Shown here: positions 60,696 through 64,000 of the stretch, piece by piece
Layout of the letters: each line of letters begins with the position of its first letter
Numbering within the stretch: the first letter of the stretch is position 1
Origin: Tolypothrix tenuis PCC 7101
GTDB lineage: Bacteria > Cyanobacteriota > Cyanobacteriia > Cyanobacteriales > Nostocaceae
Length of the DNA: 64,000 bases
Direction of reading: 5' to 3'
Assembly (NCBI RefSeq): GCF_002368295.1
Contig: NZ_AP018248.1
Location: forward strand, 7,147,323-7,211,322
Translations under genes and position numbers: made by a program
Notes under the pieces: generated by a model
What the model was told of the DNA's origin: nothing
What the model saw: only the letters and a program-made list of their open reading frames with translations
The model's database searches: none

Positions 60696-60751
60696 GTTGG
60701 GTTGAGGAACGAAACCCAACACCCGCATGGGTTACGCTATCGCTAACCCAT
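60696..60751. repeat. Two adjacent hairpins, GTTGGGTT and ATGGGTTA
   Basis: GTTGGGTT (60696-60703) pairs with AACCCAAC (60713-60720). Next, ATGGGTTA (60727-60734) and TAACCCAT (60744-60751) form a perfect stem around CGCTATCGC, the loop of the 17889 hairpin. Both lie in the gene-free stretch 60528-60814. Confidence 0.7.
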
Positions 60752-60814
60752 CCTACAAATAATTATGCCTCCCTACTTACTAAACTGAAGGGGTTGACCC
60801 TTAATTATCATTCC

Positions 60815-60848
60815 ATCAAAAAAGCTCAAGCATAATCGCTTGAGCTTT
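60815..60848 (-). terminator. Rho-independent terminator of the RRM gene
   Basis: AAAGCTCAAGC (60821-60831) pairs perfectly with GCTTGAGCTTT (60838-60848) over a six-base loop. On the minus strand the stem runs into TTTTTTGATG, a proper T-run, 76 bases after the gene's stop. Confidence 0.8.
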
Positions 60849-60923
60849 CACAATATTGTGATGAAGTTGATATAGCCAATGGGGTAAAAAACACCCCATC
60901 GCTTTTGACATCAATAAAACAGC

Positions 60924-61244
60924 TTAGTAACGGTTGCGTCCACCACCGCCGCCACCGCCGTAACCACCGCGTCCACCGCCGCCGCCAAAAGAACCTTTAT
61001 TTTCTTTTGGTCTAGCCTTGTTGACTTTTAAGTCACGGCCCATCCATTCAGCACCGTCGAGTGCTTCAATAGCGGCTGTTTCTTCGTCATCTGAACTCAT
61101 CTCGACAAAAGCAAAGCCGCGTACACGGCCTGTTTCGCGATCTGTGGGAATTTGAACTCGCTTTACAGAACCGTACTCTGCAAAAACCGCAGTTAAAGCG
61201 TCTTCTGTAACTTGGTAAGAAAGATTACCTACGTAAATTGACAT
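60924..61244 (-). CDS. rbp: RRM-type RNA-binding protein (Rbp)
   Basis: A 106-residue cyanobacterial glycine-rich RNA-binding protein. One RRM (about 1-80) has RNP2 IYVGNLSY and RNP1 GRVRGFAFVEM, with the aromatic positions intact; residues 87-106 are a Gly/Arg-rich tail (GGGGGRGGYGGG). Rbp proteins of this type are cold-induced in Anabaena and some localise mRNAs to thylakoids. A matching TTGACA/TATTTT promoter lies at 61299-61326, a 50-base leader follows, and the terminator is just beyond the stop, so it is monocistronic. Confidence 0.92.
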   Translation of the reverse strand: MSIYVGNLSYQVTEDALTAVFAEYGSVKRVQIPTDRETGRVRGFAFVEMSSDDEETAAIEALDGAEWMGRDLKVNKARPKENKGSFGGGGGRGGYGGGGGGGRNRY

Positions 61245-61298
61245 AAAATGTCTCCAAAATCATAAACGTGTAGAGATTTAGATTTCGGAGAGAGTCTG

Positions 61299-61326
61299 AA
61301 AATACCAAAAGGAAAAAGCCTGTCAA
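61299..61326 (-). promoter_or_regulatory. Sigma-70-type promoter of rbp
   Basis: On the minus strand TTGACA (61326-61321) and TATTTT (61304-61299) are separated by 16 bases. The inferred start near 61292 gives a leader of about 48 bases with TTGGAGACA before the ATG. The consensus -35 is unusually good for a cyanobacterium. Confidence 0.6.
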
Positions 61327-61554
61327 TACTAACAAAAACCACTATCACCGAATTAATTCTCATCTTTAATTAATGATATAGCAACTACCTCTTGAAGAGG
61401 AACGGTTAAAAAAAACTTTTAAGTAAACGCTTATAAATTAAAGTTAAATTATGAAAGTCCTGAATGCTGGTGAAAATTCAAGGGCCTAGGGTCAAAAGTC
61501 TGGTTCTAATTTGGAATTTGGAATTGTTTATCCCCCTTGCCCTGCTTAATCCCC

Positions 61555-62169
61555 CTATGGAATCATACTTACGCTCTCTACTCTTGTTTCCAAATACTGA
61601 CCAATCATCAACTGTTCCCCAGCCCGAGAGATGATTGTCTGGCGAGTACGGTATTTACTCCCAATTAGCTTTAACTCTTCTTCAAAAACTGAGCTATTGT
61701 ACTCTGTTCGCAAACACAGCGTTTTGGGATTGGGGAAATAGAATTCTGCAGTAATTGGTTTTGAGGTCGCAAAACCGCGATCGCGATACAAAATGTTTCC
61801 TAAAGCACCAAATAAAGTTGAACCTTGAGATTCTTTTTTACCTGTAACTGAATCTGTACTTTCCCAAATTACTTCAGTACCACAGACTAAACTGACTGCA
61901 TCTGGTAATTCATGCAACTTAGCTAGTTGTTGTAATTCTGCGCTTCCCTGTTCTAAATACCGAATAGCGATCGCACTAACAATTTCTTTGGTAGTCCCCG
62001 ATGAGAGGGTGTAATAGCGCCGTTGCGATCGCCATTCACCAACCGATTCCTGAAAAAATTCAGCAATCTCGGATTTTTCAATGGTTTTTATAAGTTTGAC
62101 TGGTAATGTCACTAGTTGCCTACCTTCAGCACAATGATAGAGATTGTTAGGTTTTGAAACTTGATACAT
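61555..62169 (-). CDS. Phycobiliprotein lyase-like protein, CpcS/CpeS family
   Basis: The 204 residues fit the CpcS/CpeS (CpcU) family, lipocalin-like chaperones that attach phycocyanobilin to cysteines of phycobiliproteins. Family sequence is seen in FFQESVGEWRSQRRYYTLSSG, GSTLFGALGNILYRDRGFA and NPKTLCLRTEYNSSVFEEE, RTRQTIISRAGEQLMIGQYLETR. The exact subtype, CpcS-like or the non-lyase partner CpcU, is not settled. I start at ATG 62169 (MYQVSKPNN); TTG 62190 is the longer choice. No phycobiliprotein structural gene is nearby. Confidence 0.68.
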   Translation of the reverse strand: MYQVSKPNNLYHCAEGRQLVTLPVKLIKTIEKSEIAEFFQESVGEWRSQRRYYTLSSGTTKEIVSAIAIRYLEQGSAELQQLAKLHELPDAVSLVCGTEVIWESTDSVTGKKESQGSTLFGALGNILYRDRGFATSKPITAEFYFPNPKTLCLRTEYNSSVFEEELKLIGSKYRTRQTIISRAGEQLMIGQYLETRVESVSMIP

Positions 62170-62536
62170 TACGTTTGTACCAAATACCAAATTTCTTTAC
62201 TATTTTTAATCTAAACTAGATATTAAAAACATTACTGATAGTTTGGCTACAATGCTAAACATCGGCATTTCCAATTGTTTCTGCCCAAGGATAGAAGCAA
62301 AAAGTTAATAAAGTATTTTTGTAGTCTGGATCGGTCATATATCTTGCGGCAGATCTTAGTAAGACTAAAAATACGTATACTAAATTTACCCTTGGATTCA
62401 GTATGCTCAAATTCCCTGGCTCTGCATCAGCAGACAAGCCTAGGAAATTTTTCGGATTTTTGATTTAAAGAATAATTTCATACAGCTCGCCAGTAGAAGG
62501 TTGTTATTCAACGCCCCCTAATGACGAGCAAAATTA

Positions 62537-63979
62537 ATGATTTTGGACGGAAATCAACCGCACAAATTCTCAAAAATGCCAAATACCATCAAAGCATCTC
62601 AGTTAATTAACTCTCAGTTACACCACACAAGTAATCAAGAACATAGGCGGAAGTTTCCTCATTTCTGTGGATCTCAGTCTAGTTTATTGATTGCTTGCTT
62701 CTTAGGCTTGAGCTTGATGACATTAGGTTGTGGTTCCTCCCCTAAAGAATCAGCCGATGCACAATCTCAAGGGCCAAGTACTGCAAGACAAGGGGGAAGC
62801 GCAACACCCGTAGATGTAGCGATCGCCCGCACAGAGAACTTGCAAACAGCACCAGAATATACAGGTACTACCACACCCTTCCGCACAGTCTCACTGCGAT
62901 CGCAAGTAGAAGGAAGGCTATTAGCTTTAAATCTAGATGTCGGAGATAGAGTCAAGCAAGGACAAAACATTGGACAGTTAGATGATGTCCTCTTGCTCAC
63001 AGACTTAAAGCAAGCAGAAGCAGAATTAGCATCCCTCAAATCGGAAGTAGCAAGGGCAACAAATCAGGTAAGTAATGCCCGCGCCGACGTAGAAAGGGCG
63101 CGCTTAGAATTATTGCAAGCCCAAGCCGACTCACAACGCCAGCAGCAACTAGTTAAACAAGGTGCGATCGCCGAGCAAACTGCCCAACAAGCCCGCACAA
63201 CAGCCCAAACAGCCGCCCAGTCCCTTCGATCTGCTACCGAGCAAGTGCGTACAGAACAGCAAGCCGTCGCCGCCGCCCAAGGTAGAGTAGTTGCCCAACA
63301 AGCAGTAGTCGCCCAAGCTAAAGAACGCAGATCCTACAGCCGTTTGACATCTCCCATTACTGGTGTTGTTACCGAAAAGGTTACAGAACCAGGCAATTTG
63401 CTGCAAGCAGGGGGCGAAGTCTTAAAAATTGCCGACTTTAACCAAATCAAAGTTGTAGTTCAAGTTTCCGAATTAGAACTAGCACAAATTCGTATTGGGC
63501 AATCTGTGCAAGTCCGCTTAGATGCTTTTCCCAACCAAACATTAACCGGGAGAGTGACACGCATTTCCCCAACCGCCGATGCTACAGCTCGTTTGATACC
63601 AGTAGAGGTAGTAATTGCCAACAGGGACGGCAAAATTGGGAGCGGACTGCTAGCACGCGTCAATTTCGCCACCCAAGCCGCACAGCGAGTAGTCGTGCCG
63701 CAAACAGCTCTTCAGAAGCAAGCCACAAATTCCGCTTCTTCCCAACCCAAAACCAGTAAACAAGAGTCAGATAAGCAAAGCGGGACTTTGTTCGTAGTCA
63801 CCAATGTTGAAGGTAAAGCCAAGGTAGCCGCCCGTTCTGTCACCCTGGGCAAAAGAGGTGATGGCAAAGTCGAAATTTTATCAGGATTACAACCAGGCGA
63901 TCGCTATGTAGTGCGTAGTGGTAAGCCATTAAAAGATGGAGACGCTGTGCGTCTTTCAATTATTTCAGAAAAATCTTAG
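62537..63979 (+). CDS. RND efflux membrane fusion lipoprotein (HlyD/AcrA-type)
   Basis: The 480 residues form a periplasmic adaptor that links an inner-membrane RND pump to an outer-membrane channel. After a 50-residue leader comes a lipobox (LMTLGCG), a biotinyl-lipoyl-like domain (RSQVEGRLLALNLDVGDRVKQGQNIGQLDDV), a long alpha-hairpin coiled coil (about 150-265, rich in Gln, Ala and Arg), the second half-lipoyl (SPITGVVTEKVTEPGNLLQAGG) and a beta-barrel (VRLDAFPNQTLTGRVTRISPTAD). An internal ATG at 62576 is an alternative start, as the first 13 residues are dispensable. The pump gene presumably lies beyond the window. Confidence 0.9.
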   Translation: MILDGNQPHKFSKMPNTIKASQLINSQLHHTSNQEHRRKFPHFCGSQSSLLIACFLGLSLMTLGCGSSPKESADAQSQGPSTARQGGSATPVDVAIARTENLQTAPEYTGTTTPFRTVSLRSQVEGRLLALNLDVGDRVKQGQNIGQLDDVLLLTDLKQAEAELASLKSEVARATNQVSNARADVERARLELLQAQADSQRQQQLVKQGAIAEQTAQQARTTAQTAAQSLRSATEQVRTEQQAVAAAQGRVVAQQAVVAQAKERRSYSRLTSPITGVVTEKVTEPGNLLQAGGEVLKIADFNQIKVVVQVSELELAQIRIGQSVQVRLDAFPNQTLTGRVTRISPTADATARLIPVEVVIANRDGKIGSGLLARVNFATQAAQRVVVPQTALQKQATNSASSQPKTSKQESDKQSGTLFVVTNVEGKAKVAARSVTLGKRGDGKVEILSGLQPGDRYVVRSGKPLKDGDAVRLSIISEKS

Positions 63980-64000
63980 TCCGCCCCTAGGGGGAATCAA

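Overview
The window looks like chromosome of a filamentous, probably heterocyst-forming cyanobacterium (Nostocales, Nostoc/Anabaena-like). Directly visible support: very many copies of the HIP1 octamer GCGATCGC; heptanucleotide repeat tracts of the STRR type (GGGGAYT, CCCATTA, GCCCCAT) between and at the edges of genes; and cyanobacterial gene families (RpaB, NblB, a CpcS/CpeS-like lyase, CCB2/CCB4 family, Flv1/Flv3 flavodiiron proteins, cyanophycin synthetase and cyanophycinase, DUF760). From memory, the order nblB - CBS - mutT - DUF760 - group 2 sigma factor - carB - dpsA matches one Nostoc sp. PCC 7120 neighbourhood. No rRNA or tRNA gene, prophage, IS transposase gene or CRISPR array was recognised.

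Layout. 0-5.6 kb: a truncated conserved gene, a 21-bp tandem repeat, a WD40 gene remnant, an Uma2-type nuclease, radA diverging from rpaB, then a cytochrome b6f-maturation-like protein and a DUF456 membrane protein. 5.6-16.2 kb: a MITE-like hairpin element, a PEP-CTERM protein, then a minus-strand run of nblB, a CBS protein, mutT, DUF760, sigD-like sigma factor, carB and dps. 16.6-29.1 kb: two small plus-strand genes (one a thioredoxin-like [2Fe-2S] protein), the phnDCE importer, the complete urea importer urtABCDE with a candidate NtcA promoter, a pentapeptide-RidA fusion and a Nudix hydrolase. 29.2-38.1 kb: malQ, a RodZ-like protein overlapping a pseudouridine synthase, DUF2993, cdsA, cbiT, a Ser/Thr kinase, a broken antitoxin-like gene and a 57-residue TatA. 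38.2-50.2 kb: cphB-cphA, trmD, ispF, an AT-rich pair of nuclease-fold-like genes, a family 5 solute-binding lipoprotein, larB, argH and a small basic protein. 50.9-64 kb: Nudix, alpha/beta hydrolase, Na+/H+ antiporter, DUF3124 lipoprotein, TrkA-like protein, coaX, flv3-flv1, an RRM RNA-binding protein, a CpcS/CpeS-like protein and an RND-type membrane fusion protein.

Functional themes are nitrogen economy (urea uptake, cyanophycin synthesis and breakdown, argH and carB feeding arginine, NblB for phycobilisome turnover) and photo-oxidative protection (Flv3/Flv1, Dps, RpaB). The most unusual content is repeat DNA acting on genes. STRR tracts begin at the TAG stop codon of rpaB, mutT, argH and flv3, are translated inside coaX and at the C-terminus of trmD, and form the whole leader of flv1. 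A ~136-bp imperfect hairpin element occurs twice in opposite orientation 55 kb apart. No clearly new defence system is visible; the best candidate for an undescribed small module is the gene pair at 43.9-45.1 kb.

Start codons were set by family alignment from memory and ribosome-binding sites, so several differ from the longest reading frame. Everything was read by eye: repeat boundaries are approximate to a few bases and no database search was run.
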